In this document: positions 41,656-52,000 of the stretch, in pieces
How positions within the stretch are numbered: the stretch's first letter is position 1
Layout: each line of letters starts with the position of its first letter
DNA from: Xylocopa sonorina
Lineage: Eukaryota; Arthropoda; Insecta; Hymenoptera; Apidae
Assembly (NCBI RefSeq): GCF_050948175.1
Contig: NW_027490109.1
Span: 744,001-808,000, forward strand
Direction of reading: 5' to 3'
DNA: 64,000 nt
Made by a program: the position numbers and the translations under genes
Notes under the pieces: generated by a model
The model's database searches: none
Told to the model about the DNA's origin: nothing
What the model saw: only the letters and a program-made list of their open reading frames with translations

Positions 41656-42987
41656 ATGGCGACACGGACACCACCGACTAAGACGCGCCAGCAAGCACAA
41701 AAGGCCGCCGCGATGCTTGATACCGATCGCGACAAACGCACGAGTAGAGCACTCGATTTTCAAGACGCTCTCGCCGAGCCAATTTCTCGCACCGCGCAAC
41801 CCAGCACATCCGCGAAACCCGCAGACGCGTCCGATTCAAATAACGCCGCGTTACTTCTGCAGGTAGAAATGTTGCGTCGCGAGATAGAAGCAATTCGCCG
41901 AACACCGGACCTAGCACGCGATGATACCGTATCTTTAGATGTTCCGCGAATAGACCCACTTTCTGTTAATAATTCAAGCGCCAATTTCAATGCGCACGGC
42001 TCGCAGCACGACGAGCTATCGCTCAAACAGGCGCTTGAAGCCGTTCCAAGCTTCGACGGGCAGAATATTCCAATTCTCCAATTCACGCGCGCTTGTAAAC
42101 GAGCATACGAGCTCATACCTAACGGTTGCGAGCGAACATTCACGCGTTTGCTGAAGGGAAAACTTAAGGGCCGCGCCTACGCCGCATTAGAGGACGAACC
42201 GTGCGAGACGATACTCGAGTTAACCGACGTCCTTCGTAGCTCATTTGGAACCGTGAAATCCGCAGAACATTATCGGGGCGAGCTTACAAACATATACATG
42301 CGCGCTCACGAACACATTCTGGATTATATCAGCCGGGTGAAAGACTTAAGGACCGCGATAATTGACTGTGACAGACTCAATGGGCGAGACCCTCAGGAAT
42401 CCCTCGAAAACGTAAACGCTTTCACCTCGCAGTGCTTTAGAGACGGCTTAATCCCGGAAATAAGAATACAAATGCCGTTAGATTCGTACAGTACGTTACG
42501 ACAAACTTTCGCCCGAGCACGGGATCTTTTTCAAATTCACGAGCGCGATTGTAATAGGCTCGGTAAAACGCGACCGCGAACAGAATCGCGTGAAAAACGC
42601 ACGGAGATAATATGCAACAAATGCAATAATTCGGGGCATTACGCGACCGAGTGCAAACTCAGGTCATTCCCTCCGCAGCGATCGCATAACTATCGGGACG
42701 ACTACCTGCGAACCAGGGACGCGCCAACTCCCGCTAAACGTCCAGTATACGACCAGCCGCGACAAATCGTGACCAGGGACGCGCCGAAGTTTTGCAGGTA
42801 TTGCAAGAACTCGGGACACGACATCGACGAATGTCGCAAACGCCAGTATCAAAACACCGTAAACAGAAATTCGGGAAACGAAGGTGGCCTCTACACCCGC
42901 CGCGAGACAGGTCGCGAGGCCGAGCACCGCATCCGTTCTCTCGCGACGAACAATTCCGACGGGGAAACAAACGAAACGCCGCTGTAA
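41656..42987 (+). CDS. gag: Gag polyprotein (capsid and nucleocapsid)
   Basis: 443 residues starting at ATG 41656 in a good context (GCCATGG). It forms the retrotransposon particle and packages the RNA. Residues about 125-300 match the helical capsid region typical of Ty3/Gypsy Gag: FTRACKRAYELIP near 143, KLKGRAYAAL near 169, and EFIR-like basic and acidic helices. Two CCHC zinc knuckles follow: C320-C323-H328-C333 and C380-C383-H388-C393, spaced C-X2-C-X4-H-X4-C. The first 60 residues are rich in Thr, Ala and charged residues and look disordered. Both knuckles lie upstream of the frameshift (after residue 408), so Gag and Gag-Pol share them. The 35 residues beyond the shift are Gag-only. 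The frame ends at TAA, inside the overlap with pol. Confidence 0.93.
   Translation: MATRTPPTKTRQQAQKAAAMLDTDRDKRTSRALDFQDALAEPISRTAQPSTSAKPADASDSNNAALLLQVEMLRREIEAIRRTPDLARDDTVSLDVPRIDPLSVNNSSANFNAHGSQHDELSLKQALEAVPSFDGQNIPILQFTRACKRAYELIPNGCERTFTRLLKGKLKGRAYAALEDEPCETILELTDVLRSSFGTVKSAEHYRGELTNIYMRAHEHILDYISRVKDLRTAIIDCDRLNGRDPQESLENVNAFTSQCFRDGLIPEIRIQMPLDSYSTLRQTFARARDLFQIHERDCNRLGKTRPRTESREKRTEIICNKCNNSGHYATECKLRSFPPQRSHNYRDDYLRTRDAPTPAKRPVYDQPRQIVTRDAPKFCRYCKNSGHDIDECRKRQYQNTVNRNSGNEGGLYTRRETGREAEHRIRSLATNNSDGETNETPL
42873..42921 (+). promoter_or_regulatory. -1 ribosomal frameshift signal
   Basis: GGGAAAC at 42873-42879 is a canonical X-XXY-YYZ slippery heptamer. In the Gag frame it reads G-GGA-AAC, the phase needed for simultaneous -1 slippage. 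After a 6-nt spacer, GGCCTC (42886-42891) can pair with GAGGCC (42916-42921), and within the loop CGCGA (42901-42905) can pair with TCGCG (42912-42916, sharing one base), giving a stacked or branched hairpin. Slippage puts the ribosome in the pol frame at 42879, which stays open to 47771. This sets the Gag:Gag-Pol ratio. Confidence 0.8.
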
Positions 42988-45900
42988 ATATCACGGGAAA
43001 AACCAGCACACCGAACGTAATTTTAAAAGCAGATCTCTTAGTTTCACCGACGCAGTTCATGATAGACACGGGAGCGGAGATAAATATCATTAAACGTTCG
43101 GCTCTCAAACCATCCGCGAGAATCGACGCTTCAGAAATCGTTGTTATAACGGGCGTAACCGATGGCAAAACCGCTACCCTAGGGACGGTAAACCTAGTCA
43201 TCTACGACCGCGTTGTACCCTTCAACGTCGTCGAGGACAATTTCCCCCTCAAACCGAGCGGAATCCTCGGCTCGGGTTTTTGCAAAGACGCCGAAATTTC
43301 TTTCTTAAAAAATTTCATTAAATGGAACGGTCAAAAGATTCCATTCGAGGATAACGTAGAAGCAATCGACGAACCGTCGCCGCAAGCAGAAACTATTCCT
43401 CGTCTACCGTCGAAAAATAAACAAACGCCGCGAAAGGAACCTATTCCTCCTCCGCCGCCGCGTCCAGCGCGTAAGCCATCGCCTCCGCCGAAACGCGATG
43501 CTCCGCCGAAACTTAAAACCCGGACGGAGAAGAAACCCGCTTCTCCGAAGTCCGTGGATCGTATCTCGATTCCTCCGCGATCGAATATCGGGCTCAAAGT
43601 ACGCGTAATCAATTCCGATCTCGCCGAAGGGATAATTCCGCGAATTGATATCGCTCCGGGTATTTTCTTCGGGAACGCACTGGTCAAAGTGATCCGAGGC
43701 AAAGCGATCACACGAATAATTAATTCGTCCGATCGTGCTGTCGAAATCGCGTTACCGGGAGTAATACTCGAGCCAACGCAAATTATGACTCCCCTCAACG
43801 AGGAGGAGAGTCCGTCGTTGTATCCGATTTTTTCCAAGTCTTCCAATTCCGCTGTTTCCGCCGCATCGACCGGCGCAACCCACAAAGGGGTAATCTCTGT
43901 TTCCAATTCAAATTCGACACCATTTTCGAAGCGCGAAACTCCTCCTTCGAGCTGCAAAATAGCGAACACGCAGCAAATTTCTTACGCACAGGCTGTTAAA
44001 AACAATGTAAAGCGGGTTCCAAAACGAGAATCACCGTTATCGCCGATGCCTGCCGATCTTTCGAAACCTAGACTAGACAGAATAATTAGTCTCCTCCGTC
44101 TCGACCACTTAAATTCAGAAGAGAGGGAACACGTCATTCGCCTCATACAAAACACGCAAGAGCTCTTTTATATCGAGGGTGATGAATTAGGGAAAACATC
44201 GGTAACCACACACAAAATTCCGACGGTTGACGACCGCCCGGTCAACGTGAAACAGTACCGTTTCCCCCCCGCGCATAAGGAGGAGATTCGACGCCAAGTC
44301 GAAAATTTTTTACAAAAGGGTGTCATCTCTCCATCCAAATCGCCATACAATTCGCCACTGTGGGTCGTGCCGAAGAAGCCCGACTCGTTAGGCAATAAGC
44401 AGTGGCGCGTCGTCATAGATTACCGCGCGCTCAACGAGAAATCCGTCGCCGATGCTTACCCCCTCCCTTGCATAACCGAGATTCTTGACCAACTCGGGAG
44501 TGCGAAGTACTTTAGTACGTTTGACCTCGCGAGCGGGTTCCACCAGATCCCTATGGAACCCGCCGATGCTCCCAAAACTGCCTTCTCTACGCCTCACGGG
44601 CATTATGAATTTAAGAGAATGCCTTTTGGTCTAAAAAACGCGCCCGCGACGTTCCAGCGCCTTATGGACAATGTCCTGTCCGGTCTTCAGGGAAATGAAA
44701 TTTTCGTCTACCTGGATGACATTGTACTCTATGCCAGCTCTCTTCAGGAACATCGACTCAAATACGAAAAATTATCTCAAAGGCTCAAAGAAGCTAATTT
44801 GGTACTACAACCAGACAAATGCGAGTTCCTGAGGAGAGAAGTCAGCTATTTAGGACATATAATTAGCGAACATGGCGTAAAGCCGGACCCTGCAAAAATA
44901 AGCGCCGTCAAAAATTTTCCGCGCCCTCGAAATGCTAAACAAGTCAAACAATTCCTCGGGCTTGCGGGATACTATCGGCGATTCATCGCGAATTTTTCAA
45001 AAACTGCTAAACCGCTCACGAATCTATTAAAAAAGGACGCGCCCTTTGTATGGCGCAACGATCACGAAAATTCATTCGTTAAACTTCGGGACTGTCTATG
45101 CGAGGCACCGATACTGCAGTACCCAAATTTCAAACAGCCCTTCGTGATCACAACAGACGCATCCGCCGAAGCGATCGGCGCTATCCTAAGTCAAGGGCCC
45201 ATAGGTCGCGACTTACCAATCGCGTACGCTTCGCGATTATTGAATACCGCGGAGAAAAACTACTCCACGATCGAGAAGGAGTGTCTGGCGATAGTCTACG
45301 CCGTCCACTACTTTCGGCCATACGTATACGGTAACCAATTCAAACTCGTTACCGACCATCGACCGTTAGTGTGGATGAACTCGGTCAAGGACCCGTCCAG
45401 TAGGTTAGTGCGATGGAGGCTCAAATTAGCGGAATTCGACTATGAAATGGTCTACAAAAGCGGTAAAACGAATCTTAATGCGGACGCACTGTCGCGAAAT
45501 CCCATTCAAGTTTTCCCGCTATCCTATTCCGATAACTCAGAGGACGACATCTTTGAAGTCGCCCCGGAAATCCGCAAGAAATATGCCACTCCAGCGCCTC
45601 CTCCCACACCGATAACCTCGGGAACCGAATTACCGACACCGGACACTCCCTTCCTTACCAACACGTCATCATCCCCGCACGCCATTACCGACAGCACAGA
45701 CATTTATACTCCCGCGCCAAATGAACACTTCAGGCGCGAACCCTTGTTCATGTTTAGCCGTGATGCATTGTCAACGCGACGAGACAACTTAGTTGTTTTC
45801 GTTACGCAATCGGGGCATCCGTATGACACGGGCGCCAAAGATTTAGAAAAAGCTGGCAAATTCCTTTCCAACAGAGACCTCGTTCTTACAAAAGCCAAAG

Positions 45901-47771
45901 TCGTAAGAATCGAAGATCAATTCCAGATCCAACTTCCAATCATTGAACACTCCAGCCGATCGATCGACTTCCAGACAGCAATTGAAACCTTCCGATCACT
46001 GTGCGACGTAACAATCGAACTCCAACTACAATCATTCAGCATCGCACAAACATTCCTTGACTCCTTATCCTGGTCCCGAATCCAAAAGATCCTTCAGGAC
46101 CTCTTCTACGAGACGAACATCCAAATTACGGTCTGCCAGGGCCTGATTCAAACTCCATCGGTCGAGGACCGACTAAAAATAATCAGGGAAAATCACGACT
46201 CTCCTGTGGGTGGCCACAAGGGAGTAAATAAAACATATTCCCGTATTAGGCAAAAATACTTCTGGCCTAATATGAAAACTCAAATTCAGGAGTATATCGG
46301 CAGATGTAAAAGCTGCCAGACAGAGAAACTGGTCAGAGTTAAGACCAGACAACCTCTTACGTTAACCGACACACCTGGCAGAGCTTTCGATAAAATTTCG
46401 ATGGATGTAATGGGTCCTCTCCCCGCAACTCCCGATGGCTTTACGAGCATACTCACAATCCAAGATCTCCTTACGAAATACTCAGTCGCCGTCCCACTCA
46501 AATCGACCACAGCAGTCGACATTGCGGACGCATTAATTAAAGAATTCATCTGCAAGTTCGGATGCCCGAAGGGCATACTAACAGATCAGGGCGCGAATTT
46601 TATAAACAGCTTGATCAAGGCCATAGCCATCAAGTTCCGCATCAAGCAATATAAATCCACCGCCTTCCATCCGCAAACCAATGGATCCGTCGAGAGATCA
46701 CATCACGTCCTGGCCGAGTATCTGAAACATTACATAGAGTCGAGCAACGATTGGGAGAAATGGTTGCCATATGCAATGTTTTCTTATAACACAAGCGTGC
46801 ACGAAGGCACGTTGTACACACCGCACGAATTAGTATTCGGCAGGATAGCCAGGACTCCGTCAGCCACTCCTTTTCAGGACAGCTCTGAAAATGAGAGTTA
46901 TAACGATTATCTTATAGAACTGCACGAAAGAATCGCCAAATCCCAAGAGTTAGCTAAAGCCAACTTAGATAGCGCGAAACGTAGATCTAAGTATTATTAC
47001 GACCGAAATATAAACGTCCAAAATTTCGAGGTAGGCCAATGGGTGTATCTTTTGAAAGAACCAAACAAGCATAAGTTTCAAGCGCAGTACACCGGCCCGT
47101 ACAGAATCCTAGAAATTTTGGGCAATTGCAATGTCAAATTAAATGTTAAAGGGCGCCATAAGATTGTTCATACGAACAAGATTAAATTGTGTAAGCGAAT
47201 GCGTAGTATGCACAGAGTGAGCATGAATGAGAGAACAGTGACAAGAACTGAAAGTAAACTCAGTGAGTGCAGTGCTATGCGAACGAACACTATAAGTGAA
47301 AGTGACGAAAGTTCCTCCACCGCAGAGGAAACCCGTATACAAGGCCCAGCATCCAAACGTCTTCGCCAAGACGAAACAGGAGAGAGCACGCAGTTCCTAC
47401 AGCAATCCGTCGCCAGAATCCAGAAACGGCCCCAGCATCCCGACGTCCATGGACCAGACAAGAGATCTCGGCATGGCCGAGATTCTTTTCCCAAGGGGGG
47501 TGGTGTGACGTCAGGCGTACCGCCTGCCACCCTCCGGCGTCAACCTCTTCTCCAGCGGCATCCGTATCCAGAGCCCCTGTACGCGGGCCACCCGCCGACA
47601 CGCCGCTCCAGTATTCAGAGACGACGATACGAGAGAGAGGAAGGGTACTCGACACACGTCAGGGAAGACCTCACCCCACGTTACGAGGGCGAGGAGCACC
47701 ACACCACGTACAGCATCGAGTCACCGGCGATCACGCACCCGTACACCCTCTTCTCGTATATGCGATCATAG
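42879..47771 (+). CDS. pol: Pol polyprotein: protease, RT, RNase H, integrase
   Basis: Expressed by -1 shift as Gag-Pol (about 2,038 residues). Numbering starts at codon 42879; the frame is also open upstream of it. Aspartic protease: DTGA with Asp63, then ILG at about 129. Next come a proline-rich linker (about 190-210) and an extra region to about 435. Reverse transcriptase about 440-640: catalytic Asp549 in STFDLASGF and YLDD at 611-614. RNase H about 750-875: Asp760, Glu801, Asp826, Asp869. Integrase: HHCC zinc site His1106, His1113, Cys1143, Cys1146; DDE core Asp1176, Asp1236, Glu1272 with the usual 35-residue gap; and a GPY module near 1406. There is no chromodomain. The tail (about 1430-1630) is Ser/Glu- and Arg-rich, and its last 88 or so codons lie in the 3' LTR. 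No break is seen in any domain. Confidence 0.93.
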   Translation, partial: RRWPLHPPRDRSRGRAPHPFSRDEQFRRGNKRNAAVNITGKTSTPNVILKADLLVSPTQFMIDTGAEINIIKRSALKPSARIDASEIVVITGVTDGKTATLGTVNLVIYDRVVPFNVVEDNFPLKPSGILGSGFCKDAEISFLKNFIKWNGQKIPFEDNVEAIDEPSPQAETIPRLPSKNKQTPRKEPIPPPPPRPARKPSPPPKRDAPPKLKTRTEKKPASPKSVDRISIPPRSNIGLKVRVINSDLAEGIIPRIDIAPGIFFGNALVKVIRGKAITRIINSSDRAVEIALPGVILEPTQIMTPLNEEESPSLYPIFSKSSNSAVSAASTGATHKGVISVSNSNSTPFSKRETPPSSCKIANTQQISYAQAVKNNVKRVPKRESPLSPMPADLSKPRLDRIISLLRLDHLNSEEREHVIRLIQNTQELFYIEGDELGKTSVTTHKIPTVDDRPVNVKQYRFPPAHKEEIRRQVENFLQKGVISPSKSPYNSPLWVVPKKPDSLGNKQWRVVIDYRALNEKSVADAYPLPCITEILDQLGSAKYFSTFDLASGFHQIPMEPADAPKTAFSTPHGHYEFKRMPFGLKNAPATFQRLMDNVLSGLQGNEIFVYLDDIVLYASSLQEHRLKYEKLSQRLKEANLVLQPDKCEFLRREVSYLGHIISEHGVKPDPAKISAVKNFPRPRNAKQVKQFLGLAGYYRRFIANFSKTAKPLTNLLKKDAPFVWRNDHENSFVKLRDCLCEAPILQYPNFKQPFVITTDASAEAIGAILSQGPIGRDLPIAYASRLLNTAEKNYSTIEKECLAIVYAVHYFRPYVYGNQFKLVTDHRPLVWMNSVKDPSSRLVRWRLKLAEFDYEMVYKSGKTNLNADALSRNPIQVFPLSYSDNSEDDIFEVAPEIRKKYATPAPPPTPITSGTELPTPDTPFLTNTSSSPHAITDSTDIYTPAPNEHFRREPLFMFSRDALSTRRDNLVVFVTQSGHPYDTGAKDLEKAGKFLSNRDLVLTKAKVVRIEDQFQIQLPIIEHSSRSIDFQTAIETFRSLCDVTIELQLQSFSIAQTFLDSLSWSRIQKILQDLFYETNIQITVCQGLIQTPSVEDRLKIIRENHDSPVGGHKGVNKTYSRIRQKYFWPNMKTQIQEYIGRCKSCQTEKLVRVKTRQPLTLTDTPGRAFDKISMDVMGPLPATPDGFTSILTIQDLLTKYSVAVPLKSTTAVDIADALIKEFICKFGCPKGILTDQGANFINSLIKAIAIKFRIKQYKSTAFHPQTNGSVERSHHVLAEYLKHYIESSNDWEKWLPYAMFSYNTSVHEGTLYTPHELVFGRIARTPSATPFQDSSENESYNDYLIELHERIAKSQELAKANLDSAKRRSKYYYDRNINVQNFEVGQWVYLLKEPNKHKFQAQYTGPYRILEILGNCNVKLNVKGRHKIVHTNKIKLCKRMRSMHRVSMNERTVTRTESKLSECSAMRTNTISESDESSSTAEETRIQGPASKRLRQDETGESTQFLQQSVARIQKRPQHPDVHGPDKRSRHGRDSFPKGGGVTSGVPPATLRRQPLLQRHPYPEPLYAGHPPTRRSSIQRRRYEREEGYSTHVREDLTPRYEGEEHHTTYSIESPAITHPYTLFSYMRS
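47493..47503 (+). other. Polypurine tract
   Basis: AAGGGGGGTGG directly abuts the 3' LTR start TGTGACG. It would prime plus-strand DNA synthesis. One T interrupts the purine run. The tract is also coding for Pol (the KGGG residues), because the frame passes through it. Confidence 0.75.
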
Positions 47772-49044
47772 TATAAGTACACTACTCATTTCTGTACATA
47801 CACCACAACACACATCTAGATTTCAATACATACATGTACATACGCCGCCTAGTCGTTACGCTAGAGATAAGTTGCGCTCGCGCGCGCACTCGACGCTCGC
47901 GGCTCACGCTCAACGCGGGCCGCTCCCCACTCCGACCGGCCGCCCCACCGCTAGGGCCGAGCGGCTGCCCTACTCCAACCGTCCGCCCCACCGCGAGGGC
48001 CCAGCGACTCGCGCGCCGCGCGACCCGAGGAGGTCGCGGATGCGAGATCTGACAGTCACTTCTAATCGCGCCTCCGAACGAGACACATCTAGTCTCGACT
48101 CCGAACCGAGGAGTTCTCTCCGACTCGAGCAATTGGCTCATAAGCAACGAGCTACCAGCTCAATGCCTTCGTCTCTATCTCATCTCCGTTAGCGGAGTCC
48201 GTAACGTAACTTAGTCCATTTCAATTTCTTGTTATAATCTTAGTTTAATAACTTAGAATTAGTCAAGTGTAGTAACATAGGGAAGTTTGAAGAATATACG
48301 TAGTTTATACCAGATACAAATCTTCTTTATTTCAATTACAAGTTCCTCAACTCAATTCCACGGGTACGCTCGCGAATATTACACGTTTATACAATTCATC
48401 TGCGATAGTCCTGAAGGTAGACAGCTAGAGCGAACCAACGCTTAGCCGCTCTTACTTCAGTCCTGCCGTAATCGAGCATCTTGCGCCCAGGTTGACACTG
48501 TACCGCTAGAGCGAACCAGCGCTTAGCCGTGCCGTTATCTTCCGAAGTACAAGTGCTCTTGATGAACTTCGAGACTCCGAAAAAGCGTACACGACGCGCG
48601 GGGAGGAAGGAATTCATGCGTCGTCTGATTCGCGAATACGTGGGCAGTGTTCCTGGATACATCGATCTCTGCACTCGAGTTCCTGTTCCTGCGAAGGATA
48701 CCTTTTCCGCCGTCCGGCCCGTTCGTGCCCAGGATCGTCCGGTCCCAGCGCCCGTACCCGCCAGCCAGGGTCAGCCCGTCTGGAAACTCATCCCTGTGAC
48801 CGTACAACCGTTCCAGCCGTACGCTGCAGCAATACCGGTCACGGATCCAAGGCGCTCTCGATACCTGGAACGAGAGTCACAGCGGTAAAATCAAGACATC
48901 GAAAGGTAAGTGCCGCGTTAAATATTCGGTAATTAGAGTCCAGAACGCCAACGAACCCGGTCCAGGCGCAATTCGCGTTCGTTTCGGGAACGGCTACGAC
49001 GTCGTGTCATAGTTTCGAGTGAAATCACACCCCGGGACGTGACA
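47504..49044 (+). repeat. 3' LTR
   Basis: 1,541 bp, beginning TGTGACGTCA after the polypurine tract and ending GTGACA before satellite. About 99% identical to the 5' LTR. Differences I noted by eye include loss of 5 bp in the CpG-rich stretch (near 47875), a rearranged 6-bp patch near 48053, a single-base deletion near 48102 and scattered substitutions. The first 268 bp encode the end of Pol. It also contains the 108-codon frame (48562-48888) and the splice donor (48902-48911). Confidence 0.93.
48562..48888 (+). CDS. Copy of the LTR-internal 108-codon frame in the 3' LTR
   Basis: Same predicted product as the frame at 41091. The base differences between the LTRs within it are silent at the protein level as far as I can tell: GAG/GAA in the GRKEF segment, CCT/CCG and GCC/GCT. 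It lies downstream of the gag-pol unit, so in this copy it would need the 3' LTR promoter. Function unknown. Confidence 0.25.
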   Translation: MNFETPKKRTRRAGRKEFMRRLIREYVGSVPGYIDLCTRVPVPAKDTFSAVRPVRAQDRPVPAPVPASQGQPVWKLIPVTVQPFQPYAAAIPVTDPRRSRYLERESQR

Positions 49045-52000
49045 GTGATATGTATTCCTCGTCTACACTTCAAATGAATGTAAATGCGACACTTCTTTGC
49101 AAGGAAATAGCGTTTGCAGATGTCTACGTATCGTAGCAATAGAGTTCTTATGATTCTTAAAACGCGATATCGCATATCATTTCTATGTTTCATGGTAAGA
49201 TATAGTATGATTTGCGGAGTGTTATGTACTCCTCGTCTACACTTCAAATGAATGTAAATGCGACACTTCCTTGCAAGGAAATAGCGTTTGCAAATGTCTA
49301 CCTATCGTAGCAGTAGTGATCTAATGCTTCTTAGAACGCGATATCGCATCTCATTTCTATGTTTCATGGTAAGATATAATATGATTTGCGAAGTGTCATG
49401 TATTCCTCGTCTACACTTCAAATGAATGTAAATGCGACACTTCCTTGCAAAGAAATAGCGTTTGCAGATGTCTACGTATCGAAGCAATAGAGTTCTAATG
49501 CTTCTTAAAACGCGATATCGCATATCATTTCTATGTTTCATGGTAAGATATATTATGATTTGCGAAGTGTTATGTATTCCTCGTTTACACTTCAAATGAA
49601 TGTAAATGCGACACTTCCTTGCTAGGAAATAGCGTCTGTAGATGTCTAGGTATCGTAGCAATAGAGTTCTAATGCTTCGTAAAACGCGATATCGCATCTC
49701 ATTTCTATGTTTCATGGTAAGATATAATATGATTTGCGAAGTGTCATGTATTCCTCGTCTACACTTCAAATGAATGTAAATGCGACACTTCCTTGCAAAG
49801 AAATAGCGTTTGCAGATGTCTACGTATCGAAGCAATAGAGTTCAAATGCTTCTTAAAACGCGATATCGCATCTCATCTCTATGTTTCATGGTAAGATATA
49901 ATATTCATCACGAAGTTTTATGCATTCCTCGTCTACGATTCAAATGAATGTAAATGCGACACTTCGTTGCTAGGAAATAGCGTTTGCAAATGTCTACCTA
50001 TCGTAGCAATAGTGTTCTACTGCTTCTTAAAACGCGATATCGCATCTCATTTCTATGTTTCATGGTAAGATATAATATGATTTGCGAAGTGTCATGTATT
50101 CCTCGTCTACGATTCAAATGAAAGTAAATGCGACACTTACTTGCAAGATAGTAGCGATTGCAGATGTCTACGTATCGAAGCAATAAAGATCAAATGCTTC
50201 CTAAAACAAGATATCGCATCTCAATTCTATGTTTCATGATAAGATGTAATATTCATTGCGAAGTGTTATGTATTCCTCGCCTACACTTCAAATGAATGTA
50301 AATGGGACACTTCCTTGCAAGGAAATAGCGTTTGCAGATGTCTACGTATCGTAGCAATAGAGTTCTTATGATTCTTAAAACGCGATATCGCATCTCATTT
50401 CTATGTTTCATGGTAAGATATAATATGATTTGCGGAGTGTTATGTATTCCCCGTCTACACTTCAAATGAATGTAAATGCGACACTTCCGTGCAAGGAAAT
50501 AGCGTTTGCAGATGTCTACGTATCGTAGCAATAGAGTTCTTATGATTCTTAAAACGCGATTTCGCATCTCATTTCTATGTTTCATGGTAAGATATAATAT
50601 GATTTGCGAAGTGTTATGTATTCCTCGTCTACACTTCAAATGAATGTAAATGCGACACTTCTTTGCAGGGAAATAGCGTTTGCAGATGTCTACGTATCGT
50701 AGCAATAGAGTTCTTATGATTCTTAAAACGCGATATCGCATCTCATTCCTATGTTTCATGGTAAGATATAATATGATTTGCGAAGTGTTATGTATTCCTC
50801 GTCTACACTTCAAATGAATGTAAATGCGACACTTCCTTGCAAGGAAATAGCGTTTGCAGATGTCTACCGTATCGTAGCAATAGAGTTCTTATGATTCTTA
50901 AAACGCAATATCGCATCTCATTTCTATGTTTCATGCTAAGATATAATATGATTTGCGGTGTGTTATGTACTCCGCGTCTACACTTCAAATGAATGTAAAT
51001 GCGACACTTCCTTGCAAGGAAATAGCGTTTGCAAATGTCTACCTATCGTAGCAGTAGTGATCTAATGCTTCTTAGAACGCGATATCGCATCTCATTTCTA
51101 TGTTTCATGGTAAGATATAATATGATTTGCGAAGTGTTATGTATTCCTCGTGTACACTTCAAATGAATGTGAATGCGACACTTTCTCGCTAGGAAATAGC
51201 GTTTGCAGATGTCTACGTATCGTAGCAATAGATTTCTAATGCTTCTTAAAACGCAAGATCGCATCTCATTTCTATGTATCATGGTAAGATATAATATGAT
51301 TTGCGAAGTGTCATGTATTCCTCGTCTACACTTCAAATGAATGTAAATGCGACACTTCCTTGCTAGGAAATAGCGTCTGCAGATGTCTAGGTATCGTCGC
51401 AATAGAGTTCTAATGCTTCTTAAAACGCAATATCGCATTTCATTTCTATGTTTCATGGTAAGATATAATATGATTTGCGAAGTTTTATGTATTCCTCGTT
51501 TACACTTCAAATGAATGTAAATGCGACACTTCCTTGCTAGGAAATAGCGTCTGTAGATGTCTAGGTATCGTAGCAATAGAGTTCTAATGCTTCTTAAAAC
51601 TCGATATCGCATCTCATTTCTATGTTTCATGGTAAGATGTAATATGATTTGCGCAGTGTTATGCATTCCTCGTCTACGATTCAAATGAATGAAAATGCGA
51701 CACTTTCTTGCAAGGAAATAGCGTTTGCAGATGTCTACGTATCGTAGCAATAGAGTTCTAATGCTTCTTAAAACGCGATATCGCATCTCATTTCTATGTT
51801 TCATGGTAAGATAGAATATGATTTGCGAAGTGTTATGTATTCCTCGTCTTCACTTCAAATGAATGTGAATGCGACACTTCCTCGCTAGGAAATAGCGTTT
51901 GCAGATGTCTACGTACCGTAGCAATGGATTTCTGATGCTTCTTAAAACGCGATATCGCATCTCATTTCTATGTTTCATGGTAAGATATAATATGATTTGC

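Larger units (their letters stand above)
40027..49044 (+). mobile_element. Full-length Ty3/Gypsy LTR retrotransposon
   Basis: A 9,018-bp element with two direct LTRs beginning TGTGACGTCA and ending GACGTGACA, internal gag and pol in that order, a -1 shift between them, and a polypurine tract just before the 3' LTR. The domain order protease, reverse transcriptase, RNase H, integrase identifies Ty3/Gypsy rather than Copia or BEL. No env frame lies between pol and the 3' LTR, so it looks like an intracellular retrotransposon rather than an errantivirus. Both frames are open and the LTRs differ by roughly 15 substitutions and 2 small indels (my count by eye), so it is young and possibly still competent. 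No target-site duplication is seen: the left flank ends TCTTAG and the right flank starts GTGATA. Confidence 0.95.

Noticed and set aside
42962..42968. A second GGGAAAC heptamer near the end of gag
   Set aside because: Its phase is wrong for slippage from Gag: GGA would start in the pol frame. No clear downstream hairpin was seen.
43331..43969. Antisense frames opposite gag and pol, such as this one (212 codons) and 41760-42143
   Set aside because: Shadows of the coding strand of pol and gag; no recognisable domain and no promoter context.
47187..47503. Possible env gene between integrase and the 3' LTR
   Set aside because: The interval is short, is occupied by the Pol tail, and has no signal peptide, furin-like site or membrane segment.
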